DNA of 64,000 nucleotides from JBBTCJ01 sp038043285 (GTDB lineage: Bacteria; Planctomycetota; Phycisphaerae; UBA1845): contig JBBTCJ010000022.1 in the NCBI GenBank assembly GCA_038043285.1, positions 27,391 through 91,390 of the forward strand. The letters run 5' to 3'. Shown in pieces: positions 42,785 through 52,233 of this stretch. Below the pieces are notes generated by a model. It had not been told where the DNA came from, ran no database searches, and saw only the letters and a program-made list of their open reading frames with translations. Within the stretch, counting starts at the first letter, position 1; the number at the start of each line of letters is the position of its first letter. A program made the translations under genes and the position numbers.

Positions 42785-44541
42785 TCAAGGTCGCGGAGGG
42801 CTGAAGGCTTCGGCGAACGCGGCGACGTCACGCAAGTCCGTCGCCCGAGCACAACGGAGGCTGTTTCGATCGGCCTGGGGTCCGCCGAGGCATTCGTAGA
42901 GGAGGAGCCAATCGTCGGCATCCACATCGCCGTCGGCGTCAAAGTCCCCTCGCCGCGGCTCGTGGACGATCAGACGCTGGCTGCCCGGCAAGCCGCGGAT
43001 CGTCTGCACGATCGCGCTGGCCGGCCACTCGACCTGCACGCGATGAACCGAACCCGGCGCGGAGCCTAGTCCGAAATGCGCGAAGGTTTCGTCCTGCGAC
43101 ATGAAGTTGCTGTTGGCGGCGATCTGGCGAGTCTGCGTCGGTCCACCCGCCTCGGCCTGAACGCGTACGAGCCGCCCAACCCCAAGCGGTTGGTGGTTGA
43201 GCCGCGCAGCTCGACTTGCAGCCAGCGGTTCTCGCTGCCGCGATGGTTCCGGTACAAGACCGGATACCCGGCGTGGTTGACGATAAACATGTCCATGTCG
43301 CCGTCGCGGTCGAAGTCGAAGACCAGGAAGCCTTTACCCGATCCGGTATCGTTGAACCCGCGTGAGGCGCCGACCTCGGCCATGACGCCGGCACCGTCGT
43401 TGTCCCACAACCACTTGGGCTGATTGTGGAACTTGTCCTCCGCCGTGGTCCAGGGAAAGTTCTGGCCGTTGGTCATCCCCAAATCCAGGTCGCCGTCGTT
43501 GTCGTAGTCGAAGAAGGCCGCCCCCCATCCCCATGCGCCATCGCGAACGCCGGCGGCGGCGGTCGCGTCAGCGAAATGCCCGGTCCCGTCGTTTTCGTAC
43601 AGGCGATTCCCCGATCCTCCCCACCCGACGTTGCAAACGGTCGGAGTGCAGACCAAGTTAGGGTCGTAGATCGCGGAGACGAACCAGTCGAAATCGCCGT
43701 CGTTGTCGTAATCCGCGATCGACGACCCCATGCCGTTCTCATCCGTGCCGACACCCACCTCGCGGGTCACGTCGGCGAAGGTTCCATTCCGAAGATTGCG
43801 GAACAGGCGGCTGGTCTTGAAATCGGCGGCGACCAGCAGGTCGGGCCATCCATCATCGTCGAGGTCCGCAAAGCCGCCGGCGAAGCCCATCATTCCGGGC
43901 GCAGCCAGACCTGATGCGTCCGTTGCGTCGATGAAGCGCCCGTCACCCGCGTTGACGTACAGCCGGTTGAGCCGCCCGGACTCGTGCCAACCGACGACGT
44001 GCAGGTCGAGGTCGCCGTCCAGATCGAAGTCGCCGAAGGCGGCGCTGGTCCAATTCTTCGGCGTGAACGCCTGCATGGTCAATCCCGCGGCGAGCGATCC
44101 GTCGAGAAACGTCCCGTCGCCTTGATTGACGAAGAGATAGTTTTGCTGGGTGAGGGTGAGCACGAGCAAATCAAGATCGCGGTCGTTGTCCACGTCGCCC
44201 CAGGCGCATCCGGAACTGAAGGCGTCGAGACCCACGCCGGCCGCGGCGGCGACTTCCTCGAACGTCCCATCGCCGCGATTGTGGAAAAGAAGGTTGGAAG
44301 CTTCCAGTCGCGTAACGTACAGATCCACCCACCCGTCGCCATCGAAGTCGCCGGCAGCCGCCCCGCCGACCATGGCGGTCATTCCAAGGCACATCTGCCG
44401 GCATTGATCCCAATCCCAGTGAAGGAAGCTCACCCCTGCGGATTCGGCGACGTTCTCGAACCACGGAGGCCCGGCCAGCGCCCCCTTCGGCAAGATCAAC
44501 GCGGCGCAGGCGAACACGGTTCGCGAAGATGCGATTCGCAT
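42785..44541 (-). pseudogene. CRTAC1/FG-GAP repeat protein with dockerin-like tail, frameshifted
   Basis: The first 460 or so residues, from ATG 44541, have a signal peptide (VFACAALILPKGALA) and multiple FG-GAP units (AAGDFDGDGWVDLYV, DVDNDRDLDLLVLT, DYDNDGDFDWFVSA). Near 43165-43185 (minus strand) the frame is lost: the A-frame turns into RRVDRRRLARSPP and stops at 43066, whereas the family ending (RVQAEAGGPTQTRQIAANS, then MSQDETFAHFGLGSAPG) continues in the -1 frame to 42785. The tail is a dockerin-like module (GDFDADGDVDADDWLLLYE, DLRDVAAFAEAF). One base appears missing or slippage is needed; G-rich TTGGGGTTGGGC is nearby. Confidence 0.8.
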
Positions 44542-44998
44542 TCTTTTCCCCCTGGCGGTTCGATACGCGGTAGTTCCGCTTAAGCGCCCCTTGTGAATGC
44601 CTCATGCTACCAAAAAAGGCAGATCCGCGGAAGGTCGATTGGAGTTATCAGAACGCGCCGCTGGATGTAGACCGTATTGATGACGATGGCGTTGGTGCCC
44701 CATTCATCGCGCAGCGATGGGTGGGGAAGGACCACCGGCCGGCAAGCCCAATGTCCAAGCCGACGGAGATAGTCTCCCACTCTTGCCGTGCGGCTAGGAT
44801 GGGGGACCCAGCGTCCAGAATCGGAAAGCCCTGACGATTATCAGGACGTGCGGGTGCGCATCGCCCTCCGTCTCCTGCGGAAGTTGACCGTCAGGGACGA
44901 ACCATGCCAAGATAGGCGTCCATGCGGAGACGCTCGGCAGGCACGGCCAACGTTGCCGGAAGCCCCGCCCCGTTTGTTCACCCGCTTGGAGAAACCCA
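44542..44998. other. Intergenic region before moxR
   Basis: No gene seen. It carries a hairpin CCCATTCATCGC-gca-GCGATGGGTGGG near 44697-44725 (imperfect), of the same type as the dispersed gggtgggc-atc-gcccacc element, and a small CTGA-cgatta-TCAG stem near 44832. Confidence 0.4.
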
Positions 44999-46018
44999 AT
45001 GCCCACCCCGATCGACCCGGCCGTTCAAAAAGCCACCGACGAACTTCGCCGTAAGTACCAGGCCGTCCGCGACGAGATCGCCAAAGCGATCGTGGGCCAT
45101 GATGACATCGTCGACGGCGTGCTGACGGCCCTGTTCGTCGGCGGACACGTGCTCATCGAAGGCGTGCCCGGTTTGGGCAAGACCTACCTGGTCCGCACGC
45201 TGGCGCAGGCCGTCGATTTGAAGTTCTCGCGCATCCAGTTCACGCCCGACCTGATGCCCGCGGACATCATCGGTACGACCATCATTAACGAGGATCCCGG
45301 CACCGGCCGGCGGACCTTTCAGTTCCAGCGCGGTCCGCTGTTCGCGCAAATCATCCTGGCGGACGAAATCAACCGGGCCACGCCCAAGACGCAGTCGGCC
45401 CTCCTGGAGGCCATGCAGGAACATACCGTGACCGTGGGGGGAACTCGGCATGCGCTCGAAGAGCCATTCTTCGTGATGGCCACCCAGAACCCCATCGAGC
45501 AGGAGGGAACGTACCCGCTTCCCGAAGCCCAGCTCGACCGCTTCATGTTCAAACTGGTGGTCAGCTATTCCAACCGCGAGGAGCTGAAGACGATCATGGA
45601 CCGCACGACGACGGGCTACAAAGCCGACGTGAAGGCGGTCATGAGCGGGGCAGAGATCGTGGGGACGCAGAACCTCGTGCGGCGGGTGGTGATGGCCCCG
45701 CACGTGCAGGACTACGCGATTCGTTTGTCGATGGCCTCCCATCCGGGCGGGCCTTTCGCCGTCGAAGTCACCAACAAATACGTCCGCTGGGGCGTCAGCC
45801 CGCGAGCGGTGCAGACGCTGACGCTGGGGGCCAAGCTCAACGCGCTGCTCGACGGGCGGTTCAACACGGCCTTCGCCGACGTGCAGAAGGTGTTCCTGCC
45901 CGCAATGCGGCACCGCATGTTGCTGAACTTCGAGGCCGAAGCCGAGGGCATCCAGGTCGACGACCTGCTCCGCGACATGCTCACGAACACGCCGACGATG
46001 GTGGAGGCGGCAGCGTAG
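44999..46018 (+). CDS. MoxR-family AAA ATPase
   Basis: The 339-residue AAA+ protein has Walker A GVPGLGKT (55-62), Walker B IILADEINRA (near 117), sensor NPIEQEGTYPLPEAQLDRF and a C-terminal lid. MoxR ATPases act as chaperones in maturation of protein complexes, usually next to DUF58 and VWA genes. Here none follows; the next 900 bases are repeats and a RAYT transposase, so the partner genes may have been lost or moved. Confidence 0.93.
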   Translation: MPTPIDPAVQKATDELRRKYQAVRDEIAKAIVGHDDIVDGVLTALFVGGHVLIEGVPGLGKTYLVRTLAQAVDLKFSRIQFTPDLMPADIIGTTIINEDPGTGRRTFQFQRGPLFAQIILADEINRATPKTQSALLEAMQEHTVTVGGTRHALEEPFFVMATQNPIEQEGTYPLPEAQLDRFMFKLVVSYSNREELKTIMDRTTTGYKADVKAVMSGAEIVGTQNLVRRVVMAPHVQDYAIRLSMASHPGGPFAVEVTNKYVRWGVSPRAVQTLTLGAKLNALLDGRFNTAFADVQKVFLPAMRHRMLLNFEAEAEGIQVDDLLRDMLTNTPTMVEAAA

Positions 46019-46057
46019 GGTGGGCAATGCCCATGAGAGAATGCGGAATGCGGAATT

Positions 46058-46204
46058 GAACCGCGACCGTTCTGGACCGCTCTCCGTCCTGGACGGCCCT
46101 CCGATCTGAACCGCGACAGATATGGAGCGGTCCGTCTGTTCCCTGGATCGCCGACCGATGACTGCGTGCACGGCTGACCGCTTATTGCATGCGCGGTTCT
46201 GATC
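46058..46204. repeat. Left REP cluster flanking RAYT gene
   Basis: The block 46096-46204 (109 bases) recurs as 46810-46918 with about three differences, and an additional GAACCGCGACCGTTCTGG unit is at 46058-46075 (also at 46789-46806). A repeat core is GAACCGCGACAGATATGG (continuing AGCGGTCC). The two sides are in the same orientation. Confidence 0.8.
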
Positions 46205-46262
46205 AAGAAATGACCGTTCGTTGCGTGCACGGCTCCATTTCGCATGGTATCGTGCATCCACC

Positions 46263-46757
46263 GTGTCCGAGCCACTCGCGTTTCTTATCACCTTTCGCAC
46301 CTACGGCTCTTGGCTCCATGGCGATCCACGAGGGTCGGTGGACAACGACCACAACATCTTCGACACTCCCATGCTCGATCCCAAATCGTCTTTGTCGGTT
46401 GCGGAGAGCAACCGGCTCCGACACCCGCCTGTCGCCCTGACCGAAGCCCATCGTTCGGTGGTCGCGGACGCGATTCGTCGAGTCTGTGACGAGCGTCATT
46501 GGACGCTCTCGGCTCTGAATGTCCGAAGCAACCACATCCACGCGGTAGTCTCCGCCCCCGACTCTCCGGAACGCGTCATGCACGCCCTGAAGTCGTTTGC
46601 CACGCGCGCCCTGCGTGAATCAGGCCTGGCCGCTGCGGGCACTCGTCTCTGGTCGCGGCATGGGAGTACACGCTATCTATGGGAACCCCGCGAGCTGGAA
46701 GGAGCCAACTTCTACGTCGTAGAAAGCCAAGGCCCGGACCGCAGGGGCGAACTCTGA
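46263..46757 (+). mobile_element. REP-associated tyrosine transposase (RAYT)
   Basis: The 164-residue Y1/IS200-like protein opens with MSEPLAFLITFRTYGSWLHG (GTG 46263), has the HUH site NHIHAVV and the active tyrosine in NFYVVESQG. RAYTs act on REP palindromes and are usually single copy and domesticated. Here it sits between two almost identical 109-base repeat blocks, so the gene and REPs probably form one unit. The upstream frame to 46221 is probably not translated. Confidence 0.88.
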
Positions 46758-46788
46758 GTTGCGACCTTTCTCGACCGCTCCCCGATCT

Positions 46789-46918
46789 GAACCGCGACCG
46801 TTCTGGGATGCCCTCCGATCTGAACCGCGACAGATATGGAGCGGTCCGCCTGTTCCCTGGATCGCCGACCGATGACTGCGTGCGCGTCTGACCGCTTATT
46901 GCATGCGCGGTTCTGATC
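46789..46918. repeat. Right REP cluster flanking RAYT gene
   Basis: This is the direct repeat of the left block (46810-46918 equals 46096-46204 with three substitutions), preceded by a further unit at 46789-46806. It ends 80 bases before the mutL stop. A related REP hairpin is at 54391-54447. Confidence 0.8.
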
Positions 46919-46997
46919 GGCACTCGATGCCCGCCGGTCGATGACCGGATCCCAGCAAGGGTTTCAGTCAGCAACGTCAAACTGTGGGGTACCGCGG

Positions 46998-48962
46998 TCA
47001 CGTTCTTTTGAACTGCCGGTTGAGGTCGGCCTTGGTGAGTCGCAGCATCGTGGGTCGGCCATGCGGGCAGGCGCTGGGCTTGTCGAGCAGGTGCCGCTTG
47101 GCCATCAGCGATTCGATCTCCTCCGGGCGGAGCACGTCGCCGGCCTTGACCGCCGCCTTGCAGGCCATCATGTCCAGCACCTTGTGAATGACGACCTCCG
47201 GCTGAGCGGGACGACCGGGCGAAGGCAGCGTCGCGCCGTGTTCCGGTTGCTGCGCAAGCAGGTCCAGCAAGTCACCCATGAATGCGGCGACGTCCGTATC
47301 GCGGACCACGGAGGGGAAGGTGTGGACGGCGATCGAATCCGCGCCGAACGGCGTGGCCTCGATGCCCAGCCGGGCGAGCAGGTCGGCATGGGCGTCGAGC
47401 AAACCCAGTTGCGCCGGCGTCACGCGAAGGCTCTCCGGAAGGAGCAGCCGTTGAGACTCCAGCGGGCCTTTCGTGATGCGGTCGCGGAGTTGCTCGTACA
47501 TCACCCGCTCGTGAAGGGCATGTTGGTCGATGATGATGATCCCCTCGTCGGTCTCGGCCACGAGATAGAGGTTGTGCATCTGGACGGCCGTCGAGCGAAG
47601 AGCATCCGCCGTCGCGGTCAAGGCTTCCAAGCCCAACGGGGCCGCATCGAACCGCCCGGGCGGCGGCGATGACGCGGCGGAAAGCAAGGACGGCTCGGCG
47701 TGCCGTGGTTCATCGGGCGGTGCGTAGAGCGGCCGCCAGGCTTCGCCGATTCCCAGCGGAGTCGAGGTCGACGATCGAGGCTCGCCGAAGCGCGGGTGAT
47801 CCGACTGCCCATACCCGCCCCCCCGACCTTCCACCGGTGGCGCGGTGGCGAGGCGTCCGACGGGATGGGCGTCCATGACCGACGCGGCGAACTCCCGCCG
47901 CATCCGGTCGCGCTCCTCCTCGCTGACGATCGGGGGAGAAGCGCCGGTCCGTAATCTCGGCGTCAGATCGCAGCGCTGGAAGGTCTCACGCAGGGCGCTG
48001 AGCACTTGCGAGTGGATCAGGCCCGAATCGGCCCAGCGGACCTCGACCTTGGTCGGATGGACGTTGACGTCCACCTCCGCGGGATCAATCGAAATAAACA
48101 CGAAGACCACGCCGTGCCGGGAAGGCTCGACCAGCCCGCGATAGGCCTCGCGGATGGCGTGTTGGATGAAGCGATCGCGCACGAATCGCCCGTTGACGAA
48201 GGCGTATTGCCACTGGGTCGTGGCGCGAGACTGAGCGGGCGGGGCCGCGAAAATGTCCAGCTCCACGCCGCGTTCGTTTCGTTGCACGTGCAGCAGGGCG
48301 GAGGCGAGTTCGACGCCGAAAAACTTCCCCAGTCGTTCGATGCGCTGCGCGCACGCGGGCAGGTTCTGGCTGACGCGCCCGTTGTTGTGGAGTTCAAAGG
48401 CGATTCGCGGGTGGGCCAGCGCGATCCGGGAGAATTGTTCGCTGACGTGACCCATTTCAGTGGGTCCGCCGCGGAGAAACTTTCGCCGAGCCGGAACGTT
48501 GAAGAACAGTTCGCGGACTTCGACGGCCGTTCCTTCCGGACAACCGGCCGCCTGCGCGGATTCGAGCTGGTCGCCGGCGATGCGAATCTCCTGACCCTCT
48601 ACCGTGCCGCGCGGGCGGGAGACCATCCGCAGGTGGGAGACCGCCGCGATGCTGGCCAATGCCTCCCCGCGAAAGCCCATCGTCGAGATGCGGTAGAGAT
48701 CGTCCTCGCAGGCAAGCTTGCTGGTGGCGTGGGGAGTGACCGCCAATCGCAGGTCCTCGGCCGACATTCCCAGCCCGTCGTCGGTGACGCGGATCAATCG
48801 ACGTCCGCCTTCCTCCACGGCCAGGACGATGCGCCCGGCCCCGGCGTCGAGGGAGTTTTCCAGGAGTTCCTTGACCACGCTGGCGGGGCGTTCGATGACC
48901 TCGCCCGCGGCGATCTTGTTGACCAGCAGGTCGGGCAGGATTCGGATTCGCGGCTGAGTCAT
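46998..48962 (-). CDS. mutL: DNA mismatch repair protein MutL
   Basis: MutL is the GHKL ATPase mediator of mismatch repair. N-terminal motifs include NKIAAGEVIERPASVVKELLE, VTDDGLGM and TMGFRGEALASI. The C-terminal domain has the endonuclease metal motif DQHALHERVMYE (near 479-490) and ACPHGRP, so it is a nicking-type MutL as in organisms lacking MutH. I chose ATG 48962 (654 aa) because the 27-residue upstream extension is not family-like. mutS is not in the window. No clear ribosome-binding site. Confidence 0.96.
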   Translation of the reverse strand: MTQPRIRILPDLLVNKIAAGEVIERPASVVKELLENSLDAGAGRIVLAVEEGGRRLIRVTDDGLGMSAEDLRLAVTPHATSKLACEDDLYRISTMGFRGEALASIAAVSHLRMVSRPRGTVEGQEIRIAGDQLESAQAAGCPEGTAVEVRELFFNVPARRKFLRGGPTEMGHVSEQFSRIALAHPRIAFELHNNGRVSQNLPACAQRIERLGKFFGVELASALLHVQRNERGVELDIFAAPPAQSRATTQWQYAFVNGRFVRDRFIQHAIREAYRGLVEPSRHGVVFVFISIDPAEVDVNVHPTKVEVRWADSGLIHSQVLSALRETFQRCDLTPRLRTGASPPIVSEEERDRMRREFAASVMDAHPVGRLATAPPVEGRGGGYGQSDHPRFGEPRSSTSTPLGIGEAWRPLYAPPDEPRHAEPSLLSAASSPPPGRFDAAPLGLEALTATADALRSTAVQMHNLYLVAETDEGIIIIDQHALHERVMYEQLRDRITKGPLESQRLLLPESLRVTPAQLGLLDAHADLLARLGIEATPFGADSIAVHTFPSVVRDTDVAAFMGDLLDLLAQQPEHGATLPSPGRPAQPEVVIHKVLDMMACKAAVKAGDVLRPEEIESLMAKRHLLDKPSACPHGRPTMLRLTKADLNRQFKRT

Positions 48963-49299
48963 GGATCGGTTACGAATCGTTTCGCAAGCCCAAGGCGACC
49001 GACCCCGAGCCGCAGGCTTTACCCCCGCGCGACTTCCCGGCATGCGGTATTCTTGGGAACCATCGGTCGTGGCCGCGCGAGCCTCGTCCGCGCCGCCGGC
49101 GGACCGAGTATAGTCCGCGCCGTAGCGAGGGGCAAAGCGTGCGGCCTTCCCGACGGATCCATGGCCATCCTCCCCACCCAGCCGTCACCCACAATGGCCC
49201 GAAAAACCGGCTCCCCTTGCATCCCGACGAAGGGACATGCAAGGGGAGCGGTGAATCCTGGTCAAGGTGATGGCAGCGGATCTTTCCGCGCCGCGGCGG

Positions 49300-50643
49300 T
49301 CATCCGCCGCTCAGCGCGGCGATGACGGACTCGGCCACCGAGAGCGCGGCGTCGGCGTACTCCGCGTTGTGCACCCCGCGCGACCCGTCGGCGTTGACGA
49401 ACTGATAGTCAAACTTGGCGGTCGCCAGGCTCGCCTGATCGGCCTCGCTCAACGTGGTCGCGTCGATGTACGACGCATTCGTCGAATCGAAGTAGGGCGC
49501 CAGGGCCGCCAGCCGGGCGTCCATGTCGGCTTGCACCTCCGTCCGCTTTCCGTCGGCAACGTCTTCCGTTCCGTGGCATTGCAGGCAGCCGGTGTATTGG
49601 GAGGCCTGGTGCTCGGAGGCGATCGACTCGTCGAACGGGTTGAAGGTGTGCCCGGTGACGTTGGGCGTCGCCTCCGTGGGATCGTCGAACTCGTGCTGCA
49701 CCACGTGGCACTGAGCGCAGGCCTGTCCACCCTCGGCCGCCAGTGACGAGTGCGGGCTGAACGGAACCGTCAAGGGCGAGGCGTCGGCGGCGAACGCGCC
49801 GGCGCCGGTCAGCATTTCGATCTGCGGATGGTGCGGCGAGTCGCCGATGGTCGCTTCCTCCTGGGTATGGCATTCACCGCAGAGGTCGGCGATCGGCGCG
49901 TTCAACTGTGCTTCCTGACCCGTTCCTCCGTGAGGATCATGGCAGGTCGCGCATTCGATGGACAGGGTCGCGGTCAGAATGGTTGGCACTACGATGTCAT
50001 CATCGCCGTCCTCCTGCTCCTCAACGGCGAAGCGATAATCCTGCGAATGGCACTCCAGACATGAATCCTGCGCAAACGCACTGGACTGCAGCCCCGCAAG
50101 CGCCGTGCCATGCTTGGACAACTGCCATTCGTCATAAGTCGGATGATGCACGTCGGTGTGGCACGAGCCGCACTTGGCCGCCGACATGTCGATCGTCGGG
50201 CGCACCAACTCGTCGCCCGGATTACGCGAATGGTCGCCCGCGGGTCCGTGGCAGTTCTCGCATTGCACGCCGGCAAGCTCCGGCGTCGTCACCTCATCGA
50301 CGAAGCCGTCGGTCTCGCCAAACCCTACGGTGTGGCAAGGCAGGCACGCGGCGTTTTCGCCCTGACCGATGGCCTTCAGCGCCTCGAGCGCCTCGGCGTG
50401 GGCAGTCGTCACCCAATCGGTGTGCGTGCCGCCATGACAGTCGCTGCACGTCTCCGCGCCGACGTACGCCTTCTCCGCGGTTCCGCCGCCATCGTCACCG
50501 CCGCCGCCGTCGCCGCCTCCACCGTCACCGTCTCCGGACGACGGCGCCGGCGTACAGCTCGGGACAGAGAGAATCGTCGTGGCACCCCAGACCAGGGTCA
50601 GACACGCGCAAACCAACACCGAGACGTTGTAACGCGATCTCAT
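49300..50643 (-). CDS. Nine-heme c-type cytochrome, exported
   Basis: The 447-residue protein has an export signal (SVLVCACLTLVWGATTIL) and a possible lipobox-like VPSC, followed by a Gly/Asp linker. It contains nine CXXCH sites: CSDCH, CLPCH, CENCH, CGSCH, CLECH, CATCH, CGECH, CAQCH and CLQCH. Spacing and the YVGAETCSDCH start resemble the cytochrome c554/multiheme decaheme-like superfamily, an electron carrier or oxidoreductase in the periplasm or at the surface. GAGGAGG precedes ATG 50643. It diverges from a PAS-LuxR regulator. Confidence 0.9.
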   Translation of the reverse strand: MRSRYNVSVLVCACLTLVWGATTILSVPSCTPAPSSGDGDGGGGDGGGGDDGGGTAEKAYVGAETCSDCHGGTHTDWVTTAHAEALEALKAIGQGENAACLPCHTVGFGETDGFVDEVTTPELAGVQCENCHGPAGDHSRNPGDELVRPTIDMSAAKCGSCHTDVHHPTYDEWQLSKHGTALAGLQSSAFAQDSCLECHSQDYRFAVEEQEDGDDDIVVPTILTATLSIECATCHDPHGGTGQEAQLNAPIADLCGECHTQEEATIGDSPHHPQIEMLTGAGAFAADASPLTVPFSPHSSLAAEGGQACAQCHVVQHEFDDPTEATPNVTGHTFNPFDESIASEHQASQYTGCLQCHGTEDVADGKRTEVQADMDARLAALAPYFDSTNASYIDATTLSEADQASLATAKFDYQFVNADGSRGVHNAEYADAALSVAESVIAALSGG

Positions 50644-51183
50644 CAGTTCAACCTCCTCGTTTTCTTGCGAAACCTGGACATGACGTGGACATCGTGTCGT
50701 CCGATACGTGCGTGGACACCCATGCGGCAAGCAACGCACCGTGGCCTTGCCGCGCCAACGGAGACCACCTCTTCCCCACCCGAACATCGGCAGTTCGCCC
50801 TGCGAAAATCAAGGCCCACCACCGACGCTTGGGCGGCGTCCGATCGACGGACGATGCAAGCTCGACCCATGCGACTTCTCATTCCTTAGAATTGGGAATG
50901 CGCGTCGCGTCCGTGCGTCAACAACGCACCGGGATCGCTCCAACTCGGATTGGATCAGGTGACGAACGGGTGCCGCATCGAGTGATGGATCCGGCGCGCC
51001 ATCGCAGAGAACCTTGACGTTTCCGCGCGAATGGATACGGTGATCCGCGTCACGCTCTGCGGATCATTTCTTTCGGGCTTGGATCACGTGAGGAGAGCAG
51101 GTGCGGTCGGATCCGTGAGCCCGGATTGTGGGCGCCACGACCCTTCCTGGCGCGGGGTTGTCGGTCGCTGCAGGATGCCTCCC
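50644..51183. other. Divergent control region between cytochrome and LuxR regulator
   Basis: No gene is supported here. The regulator frame can be extended to ATG 51031, but that part is not domain-like. The region should hold the promoters of both genes; I could not assign -35/-10 elements with confidence. Confidence 0.4.
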
Positions 51184-51822
51184 ATGATCAGCGGGGACGG
51201 ACTTTGCGGCGTCGACCGCGAGCAGCGGATCGTACTCTGGAACGCCGCCGCCCAGGCGCTACTGGGGTACTCGTTTCGCGAAGTTCGCGGACGCTTTTGC
51301 TACGAAATCCTCGGCGGCGCGGACGAGACCGGTTGTCGAGTCTGCCGTTACCGATGCGCCAACTTCTCCCACGCCCAGCGAAACGAGCCGATTCGGACAA
51401 AAGACCTGTTGGTGCGGGCCAAGTCGGGCAAGGCGCTGTGGTTGGCCGTCAGCACCATGCTGCCCCCCGACCCGCTCAACGGGAAGGCCGTCCTCATTCA
51501 CCTGCTCCGTGACATCGACCGGCTCAAGACCTTCCAATTGGGCGTGGAACACCTCGTGGAATGCGCCGGCTCCTCAGCGTGGAAGTCGTCGCAACCCCAA
51601 GGAGCGGAAGGCGACGGATCCGGTTCGACGGACGCGCTGACCCGGCGGGAGCGAGAAATCCTCGGTCTCCTGGCCTCGGGAACCTCGACGCGGCAGATCG
51701 CAGCCACCCTGGTCGTCAGCCCCGCGACGGTGCGCAACCACGTCAACAACATCCTTGGGAAAATGCAGGTGCACAGCCGACTTGAAGCGGTCTCCATCGC
51801 GCTTCGCAACGGGTTGCTCTAG
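51184..51822 (+). CDS. PAS-domain LuxR-family transcriptional regulator
   Basis: The protein (212 residues from ATG 51184; 263 if started at 51031) has a PAS domain (GVDREQRIVLWNAAAQALLG) with a cysteine cluster GCRVCRYRCANFSH, and a C-terminal LuxR helix-turn-helix (LTRREREILGLLASGTSTRQ, ATVRNHVNNILGKM). AGGA lies eight bases before ATG 51184. The cysteines could bind a metal, heme or redox cofactor. The neighbouring multiheme cytochrome suggests redox-linked control, which is inference. Confidence 0.82.
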   Translation: MISGDGLCGVDREQRIVLWNAAAQALLGYSFREVRGRFCYEILGGADETGCRVCRYRCANFSHAQRNEPIRTKDLLVRAKSGKALWLAVSTMLPPDPLNGKAVLIHLLRDIDRLKTFQLGVEHLVECAGSSAWKSSQPQGAEGDGSGSTDALTRREREILGLLASGTSTRQIAATLVVSPATVRNHVNNILGKMQVHSRLEAVSIALRNGLL

Positions 51823-52233
51823 CTGATGCGCGCTCCACCGCGTCCTGGCGGCGCTCGCTTCGCGTGGGCCGATGCGGGCATGGCTTGAGTTCGCGCTGAT
51901 CGATGCGTCCGAGCATCGGTCGGCTCCCCTTTACGCGAAGCGTCAATGGCAAGCCCAGGAGCCGGTCCGCGGGGGGGCCGTGGGGCTTTCCCCCCGCGGC
52001 CCTGAACAACACCCGGCGCCGTCCAAGGTACAGCAGATCAAGCCAGAAAATTAGACCAACTGACTCATGGTGCGGCCGATGGCCGCGACTACATTGCACC
52101 CCTTGCGCGAACCACGAAATTAGGCATCTCAACGCGGTTCGAGGGGGTGATGACGCTTGCTTGCCTAGAACGCACGCCGGGGGGACGCGTGGAAATTGGG
52201 AAACGAAAACACTTCTTGGGAAGGAGCTTCAAG
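51823..52233. other. Intergenic region, no gene seen
   Basis: Open frames here are short and lack coding character. The last 30 bases hold the AAGGAG ribosome-binding site of the propeller gene. No terminator or promoter could be assigned. Confidence 0.35.

Noticed and set aside
46058..46918. Possible CRISPR array around the RAYT
   Set aside because: Repeats are long, few, palindromic and flank a transposase; there are no regular spacers or cas genes.
52060..52110. Sigma54-like TGGC...TTGC spacing
   Set aside because: The two elements are about three bases too far apart for a -24/-12 promoter.
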